Translations under genes and position numbers: made by a program
Shown here: positions 1 to 7,377 of the stretch, piece by piece
Layout of the letters: each line of letters opens with the position of its first letter
How positions within the stretch are numbered: position 1 is the stretch's first letter
The notes under the pieces: generated by a model
What the model saw: the letters and a program-made list of their open reading frames with translations, nothing else
Databases searched by the model: none
What the model was told of the DNA's origin: nothing
NCBI GenBank assembly: GCA_902495155.1
Contig: CABUWD010000057.1
Coordinates: 1 to 13,462, forward strand
DNA from: an uncultured Collinsella sp.
Lineage (GTDB): Bacteria; Actinomycetota; Coriobacteriia; Coriobacteriales; Coriobacteriaceae
Direction of reading: 5' to 3'
DNA length: 13,462 nucleotides

Positions 1-797
1 AAGCGCTCGACGGAGCTACGCGCCGGCACCGGCGTGCCATCGAGCGCAAGGGCGCGAGCATCACCGAACACCCACGGATTGCCGTAGATGCCGCGCGCGA
101 TAAACACCGCGCTGGCACCCGAGCCTTGCAGATGCTCAGCAGCGTCCTCGGCCGAGAACACATCACCCGAACCAATCACGGGAATCTCGACGGCGTCGGC
201 AACCTCATCGACGACCGACCAATCGGCCTGGCCCGTATAGAGCTGCGTGGCACAACGACCGTGCACGGCAACTGCAGAGGCGCCCGCCCCTTCAAGCATC
301 TGGGCAAACGTTGCGGCGTTGCGGTCCTCGGCATAAAAACCCTTGCGGATCTTCACGGTCACGGGAACATGCGCCGCGCCCACCGCTGCCTCGACAATCT
401 TCTCGGCCAGGTCGGGCGTGCGCATAAGCGCCGAGCCTTCGCCCTTAGTAACGACCTTGCGAGCCGGACAGGCCATGTTGATATCAATCAATGACAGGCG
501 ATCGCCCACACGCTCCTCGACGGCGGCGACGGCACTCGCAAACTGCTCGGGCTTGGAGCCAAAGAGCTGTACGCAAATCTGCTGCTCCTCGTCGGCCGGT
601 AGCACCAGGCGCCAGGTCTTGTTGCTGGCATAGGCAAGGCCCGCCACGCTCACCATCTCGCTATAGGCGAGATTGGCACCGCGGCGGCGGCACATGATGC
701 GATAAGCGGGATCGGTTACGCCCGCCATGGGAGCCATAAGGAACGGCTGCTCGGCATAGGCACCCAGCAACCGCGTACTGTATTCACAAAGCGCCAT
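1..797 (-). CDS. dusB: tRNA dihydrouridine synthase, DusB type (3' end cut by window edge)
   Basis: FMN- and NADPH-dependent reduction of uridine to dihydrouridine in tRNA, in the cytoplasm. The visible 265 residues form the TIM-barrel half of the family: PFLMAPMAGVTDPAYR near residues 18-33, a catalytic-cysteine motif DINMACPARK (Cys110), TVKIRKG with the FMN-contacting Lys149, AVHGR with His179, a GSGDV phosphate-binding turn near 209-213 and ARGIYGNPW near 234-242. The C-terminal helical tRNA-binding domain lies beyond the left edge. The ATG at 797 is only 4 bases after the lepA stop, so the two are probably co-transcribed; purine-rich sequence at the end of lepA can serve as ribosome binding site. 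The residue before the catalytic Cys is Ala, where many DusB proteins have Gly. Dus is certain; the DusB subtype is likely from the motif style. Confidence 0.93.
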   Translation of the reverse strand, partial: MALCEYSTRLLGAYAEQPFLMAPMAGVTDPAYRIMCRRRGANLAYSEMVSVAGLAYASNKTWRLVLPADEEQQICVQLFGSKPEQFASAVAAVEERVGDRLSLIDINMACPARKVVTKGEGSALMRTPDLAEKIVEAAVGAAHVPVTVKIRKGFYAEDRNAATFAQMLEGAGASAVAVHGRCATQLYTGQADWSVVDEVADAVEIPVIGSGDVFSAEDAAEHLQGSGASAVFIARGIYGNPWVFGDARALALDGTPVPARSSVER

Positions 798-801
798 AGA
801 C

Positions 802-2613
802 CTACTCGTCCACCTTGAGGATCGCCATAAAGGCCTCCTGCGGGACCTCAACCGAGCCGATGGCCTTCATGCGCTTCTTGCCCTCTTTCTGCTTCTCGAG
901 CAGCTTGCGCTTTCGCGAGATATCGCCGCCGTAACACTTGGCCAAAACGTCCTTACGGCGCGCCTTAACGGTGGAGCGGGCAATGATCTTGTTGCCGATA
1001 GCACCCTGGATGGGCACCTCGAACAGCTGGCGTGGAATAATCTCCTTGAGCTTGTCGCACAGGCCGCGGGCAAGACCGTAGGCCTTGTCCTTATGGACGA
1101 TAAACGACAGCGCGTCCACCTCGTCGCCCGAAAGCAAGATATCGAGCTTAACGAGCTCGGAGGGACGGTACTCGTTGAACTCGTAGTCGAGCGAGGCATA
1201 GCCCTTGGTACGGCTCTTGAGCTGGTCAAAGAAGTCCAAGATGAGCTCGGCAAGCGGCATATCGAAGCGCATCTCGACCGATTTGCTCGTCAGGTGGATC
1301 ATGTCGGTCGTAACGCCGCGGTGCTCGATGGCGAGCTGCATGACGGCACCCGTGTACTCAGGCGGGCAGATGATCTTTGCCTTGAGGTAGGGTTCCTCAA
1401 TGCGCTCGATGCGCGTAGCCTCGGGCAGATCCTGCGGGCTGCGGACATCGATCATCTCGCCATCGGTCTTGTACACGTGATAGTCCACCGAGGGGCTCGT
1501 GGCAATGAGGTCAAGATTGAACTCGCGCTCCAGGCGCTCCTTGACGACCTCCATATGCAGCAGGCCCAAGAAGCCCACGCGGAAGCCAAAGCCGAGCGCC
1601 ACCGAGGTCTCGGGCTCCCACACCAACGACGGGTCGTTGACGTGCAGCTTATCGAGCGCGTCACGCAGGTTCTCGTAGTCCTTGTTATCGATCGGGAACA
1701 GGCCCGTATAGACCATGGGCTTGGCCTCGCGGTAGCCAGGAAGCGGCTCGGGGCAGGGATTCGACGCCCACGTGAGGGTATCGCCCACGCGAACGGCCTC
1801 GGGGTCCTTCAGGCCCGTGACCACGTATCCGACCTCGCCGACCGTGAGCGCGTCGACCGGGGTCTCGGCGGGACGCTTGACGCCCACGCCATCGACCAAA
1901 AAGTCGCCCTTTGCCTGCATCATGCGCAGGGTATCGCCCTTTTTGATTGAGCCGTCAAAGACGCGCACCGTGGCGACGACGCCACGATACTCGTCGAAGT
2001 ACGAATCCAGGATAAGTGCCTTGAGCGGCGCGTTCGCATCGCCCTTGGGCGGAGAGATCAAAAAGACAATGGACTCCAGCAGATCGTGGATGCCCTCGCC
2101 GGTCTTGCCCGAGACACACACGGCATCATCGGCAGGGATCGCCAGGTCATCCTCGATCTCGGTCTTAACCTCGTCGGGGTGTGCCGAGGGCAGGTCGATC
2201 TTGTTGATGGCCGGCACAATGTCCAGATTGGCGTTCATGGCGAGCGTCGCGTTGGAGACGGTCTGCGCCTCGACGCCCTGCGTGGCGTCGACAACGAGCA
2301 CCGCGCCCTCACAGGCTGCCAGCGAGCGCGAGACCTCATAGGTAAAGTCCACGTGGCCCGGCGTATCGATCAGATTGAACTGATACGTCTCGCCATCGTC
2401 GGCGTCATAGGACACGCGAACGGCATTGGACTTGATCGTGATGCCGCGCTCGCGCTCGATATCCATGGTGTCGAGCAGCTGCGACTCCATGTCGCGCTCG
2501 TCGACGGTATGGGTGAGCTCGAGAATGCGGTCACTGATCGTGGACTTGCCATGGTCGATGTGCGCAACAATCGAGAAGTTGCGGATGTGGGAAATGTCAA
2601 TTGAAGTATTCAT
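802..2613 (-). CDS. lepA: Elongation factor 4 (LepA), ribosome-associated GTPase
   Basis: Translational GTPase that acts on the 70S ribosome (back-translocation or assembly roles are described for the family). The product is 603 residues, close to the roughly 600 usual. Visible GTPase motifs are AHIDHGKST (17-25, P-loop), RGITIKS (56-62, switch I), DTPGH (83-87) and NKID (137-140), followed by SGKTG (G5). The LepA-specific C-terminal domain is clear from KCYGGDISRKRKLLEKQK and PQEAF near the end. I chose the ATG at 2613: the reading frame stays open upstream, but that extension would be encoded by the rpsT terminator hairpin and its U-run. No convincing Shine-Dalgarno precedes this ATG; a -10-like hexamer sits 7 bases before it, suggesting a leaderless mRNA. 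dusB follows after 4 bases. Confidence 0.97.
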   Translation of the reverse strand: MNTSIDISHIRNFSIVAHIDHGKSTISDRILELTHTVDERDMESQLLDTMDIERERGITIKSNAVRVSYDADDGETYQFNLIDTPGHVDFTYEVSRSLAACEGAVLVVDATQGVEAQTVSNATLAMNANLDIVPAINKIDLPSAHPDEVKTEIEDDLAIPADDAVCVSGKTGEGIHDLLESIVFLISPPKGDANAPLKALILDSYFDEYRGVVATVRVFDGSIKKGDTLRMMQAKGDFLVDGVGVKRPAETPVDALTVGEVGYVVTGLKDPEAVRVGDTLTWASNPCPEPLPGYREAKPMVYTGLFPIDNKDYENLRDALDKLHVNDPSLVWEPETSVALGFGFRVGFLGLLHMEVVKERLEREFNLDLIATSPSVDYHVYKTDGEMIDVRSPQDLPEATRIERIEEPYLKAKIICPPEYTGAVMQLAIEHRGVTTDMIHLTSKSVEMRFDMPLAELILDFFDQLKSRTKGYASLDYEFNEYRPSELVKLDILLSGDEVDALSFIVHKDKAYGLARGLCDKLKEIIPRQLFEVPIQGAIGNKIIARSTVKARRKDVLAKCYGGDISRKRKLLEKQKEGKKRMKAIGSVEVPQEAFMAILKVDE

Positions 2614-2620
2614 GCGGACT

Positions 2621-2626
2621 ATCTTA
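2621..2626 (-). promoter_or_regulatory. Possible -10 box for a leaderless lepA transcript
   Basis: The minus strand reads TAAGAT, then 7 bases, then the lepA ATG. A -10 hexamer at this distance would place the transcript start at or next to the A of the start codon, the arrangement known for leaderless mRNAs, which are common in Actinomycetota. A recognisable -35 is missing, and the upstream DNA is occupied by the rpsT terminator. Read-through from rpsT is the alternative source of lepA mRNA. Confidence 0.4.
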
Positions 2627-2638
2627 CCCGAGCGGTAC

Positions 2639-2675
2639 AAAAAATGGAGCCTGTTCCATAAAACAGGCTCCATTT
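2639..2675 (-). terminator. Intrinsic terminator of rpsT
   Basis: A perfect inverted repeat of 14 bp (2642-2655 with 2662-2675; core GGAGCCTGTT/AACAGGCTCC) with a 6-base loop is followed on the minus strand by six T residues (2644-2639). It starts 35 bases after the rpsT stop and ends 25 bases before the lepA start, so it should separate the two transcripts. On the plus strand the T-run is only three bases, so it works mainly in the direction of the genes. Confidence 0.93.
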
Positions 2676-2709
2676 ATGCGCGTAATCTGTGTGGTGTGAA
2701 ATTTACAAC

Positions 2710-2976
2710 TTAAGCGTTGATGCTGTTCACAAGCTTGGCAAGACCGGACTTGCGGTTGGAAGCCTGGTTCTTGTGGATAACATGCTTGGCGGCAGCCATG
2801 TCGAGACGCTTGGTGACGGTCTTGAGGGCAGCCTGGGCCTTCTCGGCGTCGCCCTCGGCGACGGCGGACTGGACGTGCTTGGTCAGCGTCTTGAGCTCGG
2901 ACTTGACAGCCTTGTTACGCATGCGAGCTGCCTCATTGGTGCGGATACGCTTCTTCTGAGACTTGATGTTTGCCAC
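2710..2976 (-). CDS. rpsT: Small ribosomal subunit protein bS20
   Basis: Primary binder of 16S rRNA in the 30S subunit. The 88-residue product is Lys/Arg/Ala-rich and helical, as expected for S20. It begins with ANIKSQKKRIRTNEAARMRN and contains the conserved stretch AAKHVIHKNQASNRKSGLAK near the C-terminus. The start is GTG at 2976, because the family's N-terminal ANIKSQKKR follows it directly and AAAGGA lies 9 bases upstream; the longer open frame has no family match. The gene is monocistronic, with its own extended -10 promoter, a leader of about 70 bases containing a hairpin, and a strong terminator. Confidence 0.97.
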   Translation of the reverse strand: MANIKSQKKRIRTNEAARMRNKAVKSELKTLTKHVQSAVAEGDAEKAQAALKTVTKRLDMAAAKHVIHKNQASNRKSGLAKLVNSINA

Positions 2977-3003
2977 TTCTGGAGTTCCTTTCGAGTTCCT
3001 TGC

Positions 3004-3041
3004 AAAAAATGTATGACACCTCTGAGACACGGTGAGGTCAT
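3004..3041 (-). promoter_or_regulatory. Leader hairpin plus U-run in the rpsT 5' UTR (possible attenuator)
   Basis: On the minus strand ATGACCTC (3041-3034) can pair with GAGGTGTCAT (3022-3013), leaving a 2-base bulge. Three bases later comes a run of six T (3009-3004). The hairpin starts a few bases after the predicted transcript start and lies about 30 bases before the rpsT GTG. Hairpin plus U-run resembles a weak intrinsic terminator, so it could attenuate rpsT or be part of an S20 autoregulatory leader. It cannot end the holA transcript cleanly without also lying in the rpsT leader. Confidence 0.45.
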
Positions 3042-3051
3042 GCAAGCGCCT

Positions 3052-3060
3052 ACTATAGCA
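3052..3060 (-). promoter_or_regulatory. Extended -10 promoter of rpsT
   Basis: The minus strand reads TGCTATAGT, a TGn extension plus a -10 hexamer matching the consensus at five of six positions. The predicted start is near 3045, giving a leader of about 70 bases. No good -35 is found at 16-18 bases; the perfect TTGACA at 3095-3090 is 32 bases upstream, too far to pair with it. Confidence 0.6.
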
Positions 3061-3109
3061 CGCTCCCTCTCAAAGGGATAGAACGAATTTGTCAAATAGG
3101 CAGGTATCA

Positions 3110-4072
3110 TCACGATTTTCTCAAGATGTTCGTAATCCAGAGCAAAAGCGCGGTCTGAGAATCGGCCGAACCCTTGAGCGCGAGCTCCACATCGACCGCG
3201 CCCTCGAGCGCTGCGACGAGCTCTGCCATCGAAAAGCGACGTGCCCAGGTCAGGTGATTCTTGACCTGCCAGGACTGAAGCTTGAGTGTTGCGGCCAGCT
3301 CACGACCCTGACCGCGCGCATCGAGCGCCTTGGCGACGATCAGCTCGCGGATGCGGCCGCACAGCAATGTGTACGTCCACACGTAGCTCTTAGCGGGCAA
3401 TAGATTGAAAAGCTCGAGCGAGCGTCGCATGTCACGGGCCGAGACCGCATTGAGAAAGTCCCAGGGTTGAACCTCGGCAGTGCGCACGATCCAGCGCTCC
3501 ACATCGGCAAGCTCAATCTGGGGCGCCTCGACCATCTGAGCAAGCTTAGCCAAGTCGTTATCGAGCATGCGAGTGTTTTCACCCGAACGCGAGACGAGCT
3601 CCTCGGCGGCCGCCGTCGAGATCGACTTGCCGTGCTGCGTCGCCATCTGTTGCACGCGGCGCGGTAACTCCCAGCGCTTGGTGCCGGAGCAATCGATCAC
3701 GGCCTTCTTGTCGATTTTGGCGATCGCCTTATACAGGCGCGTGTTCTTGGCAAGCGAGTCGGCGATGATGAGGCAGACCGTCGTGGGGCTGGGACTCGCC
3801 AGATAGTCGACAAGCGGCTCCGAGACCGCCTTAGCGAGCTTTGAGCAGCCATCAAGGATTACCAAGCGAAACTCGCTGCCCATCGGAAAGGTGTTAAGCG
3901 ATCCGATAATGGACTCGATATCGGGGTCCTTGGTCATGTCGCGCTCGTCGAGGTTGAACTCGACCATTCCCGACTTTTCCAGACGCGCCTTCATACGCGA
4001 GACGGCGTGATCGCGCTTGACGCCGTCGGTACCGACGATCAGATATGCCGGCAGCAGACCGGTTTCGGACAT
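3110..4072 (-). CDS. holA: DNA polymerase III delta subunit (clamp loader)
   Basis: Delta subunit of the clamp-loading complex, which opens the beta sliding clamp for loading on primed DNA. The product has 320 residues, typical of HolA. The family pattern is visible: an N-terminal AAA+-like domain without a working Walker A (YLIVGTDGVKRDHAVSR at the start), a strand-helix region with FRLVILDGCSKL near 80-90, the mid-domain SRSGENTRMLDNDLAKLA, and a C-terminal helical collar with LLCGRIREL and LKLQSWQVKNH. The ATG at 4072 is preceded by GGGAGG with 8 bases of spacing, which decides against a longer open frame. It follows comEC after 78 bases. The pairing of comEC and holA is common in bacterial genomes and probably reflects position rather than shared function. 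The delta family is poorly conserved, so the call rests on overall pattern and context. Confidence 0.92.
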   Translation of the reverse strand: MSETGLLPAYLIVGTDGVKRDHAVSRMKARLEKSGMVEFNLDERDMTKDPDIESIIGSLNTFPMGSEFRLVILDGCSKLAKAVSEPLVDYLASPSPTTVCLIIADSLAKNTRLYKAIAKIDKKAVIDCSGTKRWELPRRVQQMATQHGKSISTAAAEELVSRSGENTRMLDNDLAKLAQMVEAPQIELADVERWIVRTAEVQPWDFLNAVSARDMRRSLELFNLLPAKSYVWTYTLLCGRIRELIVAKALDARGQGRELAATLKLQSWQVKNHLTWARRFSMAELVAALEGAVDVELALKGSADSQTALLLWITNILRKS

Positions 4073-4112
4073 TGCGCTCCCCTCCCGCAGGCCTTCGTAT
4101 TCGTTCCGTGCC

Positions 4113-4118
4113 ATTCTA
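4113..4118 (-). promoter_or_regulatory. Possible -10 box for holA
   Basis: The minus strand reads TAGAAT in the 78-base gap between comEC and holA, 40 bases before the holA ATG, in otherwise very GC-rich DNA. No convincing -35 is seen. No terminator separates comEC from holA, so co-transcription is equally possible. Confidence 0.3.
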
Positions 4119-4150
4119 GCCCAGGGGCCCACCACACGCCATCGACGTCG

Positions 4151-6454
4151 TCACGGTCGCTGGCATCGCATCGCAAAGCCCTTTGCGGTCGGGCTGATGG
4201 TGATATCACCGTGTTCGATGGTGCATGCGAACGCACCGCCCGCTTCCTGAACGGCATCGATGCAGGCATCCGACGGATGACCGTATCGATTCCCCTTGCC
4301 GGCGCTCGCGAGGGAAAGCTCGGGTCTCAGGACATCCAGCAACTCACCATCGACTGAAACCTTGGAGCCGTGATGCCCAAGTTTAAGGACATCGATATCC
4401 CCCACCTCCTGCACGAATTCCCGTTCTTGGTCGAGCTCGGCATCACCAGTGAGGAGCATACGCAGGCTCTTGCCTTCCTGAACATAAGAGAGTAGCAGGA
4501 CAAGCGAGTCCTCATTTCCCTCGCCATCTACGGACTCGAACGGCCACATCACGCGGGCACAAAATGAGCCGATGTCGACCGTATCCCCACGGCGCACCTG
4601 CCGATACTCAACGCCAGGTCGATTCAATACCTCGGCAGGAGCATCCTCCAACGCATCCGCCGCCACGGCAATCGTTCCGACCGAAAACTGCTCGAGCACG
4701 GCAGGTAGACCACCCCAGTGATCCTCATCCCAATGCGTCACAAAGACGGCATCGATATGGTGCACGTTATTGCGAACCAACGCCGCTACCACGCACTCAT
4801 CGAGCCCGCAGTCGACGAGTGCTAATGCGTCGCCCTGGCGGATAAGAATCGCATCCGCCTGGCCCACATCGAGCACCGTCACCGAAGGCGGAGCGAATCG
4901 ATCCCAGTAGACGTACGGAATCGCAGCCAAGAGCACCAGGCATGAAAGCCCCACCGCCATAGGACGTGCACGGGGACGCGGCCACCAGACCAACAGAACC
5001 GCCAGCAAACACGGCACTAGGTAAATCCACATGCTATCGGGCGGCACACTCACAGATGCACCAGGCACGGCGGCAAACAGCTGCTCGAAGAACAGTGCGC
5101 AACGGGCGGCAACCATGGGCACAACGAGCGCCCAAATCCGCAACGGTTCCACGAGCGAAAAGGGAACCAGCACGATCGACACAGCAAGCAGTACGCTCAC
5201 CACCGGACCGATGACTGCATTTGCCAGCGGAGCAATGAGCGAGAACGTACCGAAGGCAGGAATGGTAATGGGAAGTGTCGCCAGTTGCGAGCACAGCGTG
5301 ACGGAAAGTATGTTGGCAACGCCCGATGGCACACCCAGCTCACCCAAAGCGTAGGTCGCATAGGGGCAAAAGCACAGAATGGCTAAGACGCTGGCACACG
5401 AGAGCTGAAAGCCCATCTCGAACAGCACCGTCGGCCGCAGCAGCACAAAGATGGACATGGTTACGAAGAGTGCCGATGCGCCGTGCCGGCGACGCCCCGC
5501 GCCGTTTACGACAAGCGTCGCGAACACCATGCAGCACGCGCGCACGGCCGAGGGAGACGCGCCCGTAAAGGCAGTGTAGCCCACAAGCGCCATCGCCAAT
5601 ATCGCCCGCTGAACACCACGTGAGCAGCGAGTCTTTTGCAATACACCCTCGATTACAAATCCCACGATAGCCAAATGACTGCCGGAGACGGCTATAAGAT
5701 GCGCCGTTCCCGTCACCGAAAACCAGTCGCCCGCCGGCTGGGCGCGCAGTTCGGCCGAACGACCGCAGACGACACCGGCTATGAGTGCACGCGCCGGGTC
5801 GGTCGCAGGCGCGATGGACGCAAGCAGCCCATTTCGCAGCCGAAGCAGCGGTCCCGGAGAGCCCTCATCGGCCGACACAATCCGAACGACTTTAACCTTG
5901 CGCACCTCGCCTCGGAGCACGCGCGATCGTCCATACGCATCGTTCTCAAAACGTGAAACGCGACCGATAACACGCACGTACGCCCCGACCTTGAGCTCGC
6001 GGTCGCACGATAGGCGAACCGTTGCCAAGTTCTTACCGTCCGCGCGTGCCTCGCAGGTATAGGAATACACGTCGTCGTTTATGGATGGATCGCCCTGCAC
6101 GATAAACTCGAGGCTGCTTGCCGCTCGACCGTCGAGCGCCTTCGAGGCGCCTAGCGTGCCCACAGCCCACCACGCCGAGACGACCGCTCCCGCCACGAGA
6201 CCGACGGACGCGGCATACAGCCACCGCTTCAAAGGGGCAAGCCGCGCAAAAGATTGAGCCAGCACAACGAAGACCGCCGCCGCAACGGGAATGGCCCATA
6301 GCAGCCCGACCGCCGGCGCCTGCTCCCTCAGCAGCGCATCAGCGGCCACGTTGAGCACCAAGGCGCAGCTCATGCACATGCCGGCACACAGGGCCATCGT
6401 CCTCGGCATCAGGGGCCGCGGAGGCATCACATGTTCGCGCTCGGTCGCACTCAT
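4151..6454 (-). CDS. comEC: ComEC/Rec2 family DNA-uptake channel
   Basis: Polytopic membrane protein that carries single-stranded DNA across the cytoplasmic membrane during natural transformation. The product has 767 residues, a normal full length. In order: three N-terminal membrane segments in about the first 100 residues; an extracellular OB-like domain rich in beta-structure; the Competence domain with LIAVSGSHLAIVGF and FTGASPSAVRACCM and several hydrophobic helices; and a C-terminal metallo-beta-lactamase-like domain from about residue 510 with LDVGQADAILI, VTHWDEDHWGGL (HxDxDH ligands present), LLTGDAE, KLGHHGS and YGHPS. The ATG at 6454 overlaps the comEA stop as ATGA, which favours it over a TTG 12 bases upstream; an internal ATG at residue 10 is a weaker alternative. 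Translation is probably coupled to comEA. All expected metal ligands are present, so the nuclease-like domain may be active. Confidence 0.96.
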   Translation of the reverse strand: MSATEREHVMPPRPLMPRTMALCAGMCMSCALVLNVAADALLREQAPAVGLLWAIPVAAAVFVVLAQSFARLAPLKRWLYAASVGLVAGAVVSAWWAVGTLGASKALDGRAASSLEFIVQGDPSINDDVYSYTCEARADGKNLATVRLSCDRELKVGAYVRVIGRVSRFENDAYGRSRVLRGEVRKVKVVRIVSADEGSPGPLLRLRNGLLASIAPATDPARALIAGVVCGRSAELRAQPAGDWFSVTGTAHLIAVSGSHLAIVGFVIEGVLQKTRCSRGVQRAILAMALVGYTAFTGASPSAVRACCMVFATLVVNGAGRRRHGASALFVTMSIFVLLRPTVLFEMGFQLSCASVLAILCFCPYATYALGELGVPSGVANILSVTLCSQLATLPITIPAFGTFSLIAPLANAVIGPVVSVLLAVSIVLVPFSLVEPLRIWALVVPMVAARCALFFEQLFAAVPGASVSVPPDSMWIYLVPCLLAVLLVWWPRPRARPMAVGLSCLVLLAAIPYVYWDRFAPPSVTVLDVGQADAILIRQGDALALVDCGLDECVVAALVRNNVHHIDAVFVTHWDEDHWGGLPAVLEQFSVGTIAVAADALEDAPAEVLNRPGVEYRQVRRGDTVDIGSFCARVMWPFESVDGEGNEDSLVLLLSYVQEGKSLRMLLTGDAELDQEREFVQEVGDIDVLKLGHHGSKVSVDGELLDVLRPELSLASAGKGNRYGHPSDACIDAVQEAGGAFACTIEHGDITISPTAKGFAMRCQRP

Positions 6455-7164
6455 ACGCAGATGCAATCTTTGATTTTGGCAAGCTTCTTCTCGCCGATTC
6501 CCGACACACGCATCAGATCGTCAACCGAGGCAAAAGCACCGTTCTTTGTCCGCTCATCGATAATCGACTGGGCCATGGAGGGGCCGATGCCCGAAAGCGT
6601 CTGTAGCTCTGCCGCGCTTGCCGTATTGATGTTTACTAAGCCCGTTGCACCACTCACGCCCGATGATGCGGAAGCCCCACCATCAACACCGGCTTCCGAA
6701 ATGGACGCCTGCTGTTCCCCTACCGTTGGAACGTGGATTTTTTGTCCATCAATGACCTTAGATGCCCGATTGAGCCCCGTAACGTCTGCCTCGGGCGCCA
6801 GCCCGCCGGCGGCATCAATCGCCTGAGCCACCCGCGCGCCGTCCTTGAGACGATATACACCGGGCGACACAACGGCACCATCGACATCGACATAGACCTC
6901 TGCCGCGGCAGAAGCCTTAGTCGAAGAACCTTCGGATGTCTTTCCGCTCGAGGCATCGCCGGATCCCGGCTTCACCAACGAGCATGAACCGTCAGTGTGC
7001 TCAAACGACACGCCGCCGGCACCGCCGCCAAGGTTCGCCATCGCCAGTCCACTCGCCATCGCAATGACGACCAGTATCGCCATCACCACTGCCTTATGAC
7101 CGAGCAGCTTGTCCGCCAAGCGGTCCATCCGTTTGACCCGTTCGTGTTGTTCGCGCTGCGCCAT
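6451..7164 (-). CDS. comEA: ComEA-type membrane-anchored DNA receptor
   Basis: Binds incoming double-stranded DNA outside the membrane and passes it to ComEC. The 237 residues contain a charged cytoplasmic N-terminus (1-23), one membrane helix (about 24-43), a Ser/Gly/Ala-rich linker, an SLBB domain (YVDVDGAVVSPGVYRL onward, about 88-142), a second low-complexity linker, and a C-terminal tandem helix-hairpin-helix domain beginning VNINTASAAELQTLSGIG and ending with RVSGIGEKKLAKIKD. This is the architecture of Gram-positive ComEA. The ATG at 7164 has an excellent ribosome binding site, GGGAGG with 7 bases of spacing, which excludes the longer open frame. The end overlaps comEC. The C-terminus carries two cysteines (Cys234, Cys236), and a third lies just outside the membrane segment; I do not know whether they matter. 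Confidence 0.95.
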   Translation of the reverse strand: MAQREQHERVKRMDRLADKLLGHKAVVMAILVVIAMASGLAMANLGGGAGGVSFEHTDGSCSLVKPGSGDASSGKTSEGSSTKASAAAEVYVDVDGAVVSPGVYRLKDGARVAQAIDAAGGLAPEADVTGLNRASKVIDGQKIHVPTVGEQQASISEAGVDGGASASSGVSGATGLVNINTASAAELQTLSGIGPSMAQSIIDERTKNGAFASVDDLMRVSGIGEKKLAKIKDCICV

Positions 7165-7219
7165 AGCAAAACCTCCCAACAACATCGTGTCAGGAAAGGA
7201 GTTCCGCAACAGCCACGCC

Positions 7220-7260
7220 CCAAAACCGGTTTTCTCGGTCAAACCAAAAGCTGACCAAAA
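7220..7260. repeat. Palindrome and CCAAAA repeats upstream of comEA
   Basis: Within the spacer before comEA there is a perfect 12-bp palindrome AAAACCGGTTTT (7222-7233), an inverted repeat GGTCA-10 bases-TGACC (7237-7256), and three copies of CCAAAA beginning at 7220, 7244 and 7255; the last two are one helical turn (11 bp) apart. They lie 56-96 bases upstream of the comEA ATG. This looks like possible operator DNA, but no family is recognised and I could not place a convincing promoter nearby. Confidence 0.35.
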
Positions 7261-7334
7261 CCTTGCACAAATCTGTCCATTTATTCAGGCACGCGTCAGC
7301 AAATGAACACTTAGCCGCAAAAAGCCCAGATAGC

Positions 7335-7367
7335 AAAAGACCGACGATGCAAAATCACCGCCGGTCT
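7335..7367 (-). terminator. Intrinsic terminator downstream of thiI
   Basis: On the minus strand AGACCGGCGGTG (7367-7356) pairs with CATCGTCGGTCT (7349-7338) over 12 bp with two G-U pairs and a 6-base loop, followed by a short T-run (7338-7335). It begins 10 bases after the thiI stop and ends the mihF-gmk-rpoZ-thiI unit. Confidence 0.85.
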
Positions 7368-7377
7368 ATGCACAACA

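Noticed and set aside
1093..1950. Plus-strand open frame of 285 codons inside lepA
   Set aside because: It is fully antisense to conserved LepA domains, has low-complexity Arg/His/Leu composition and no family motif; it is a shadow.
2614..2673. N-terminal extension of LepA by 20 codons
   Set aside because: The extension is encoded by the rpsT terminator stem, loop and U-run, and LepA proteins normally begin shortly before the HIRNFSIVAHIDHGKS region.
3090..3095. Perfect TTGACA as a -35 for rpsT
   Set aside because: It is 32 bases from the TATAGT box, and at 17 bases downstream there is only TGAGAG; it also lies just past the holA stop and is probably a chance match.
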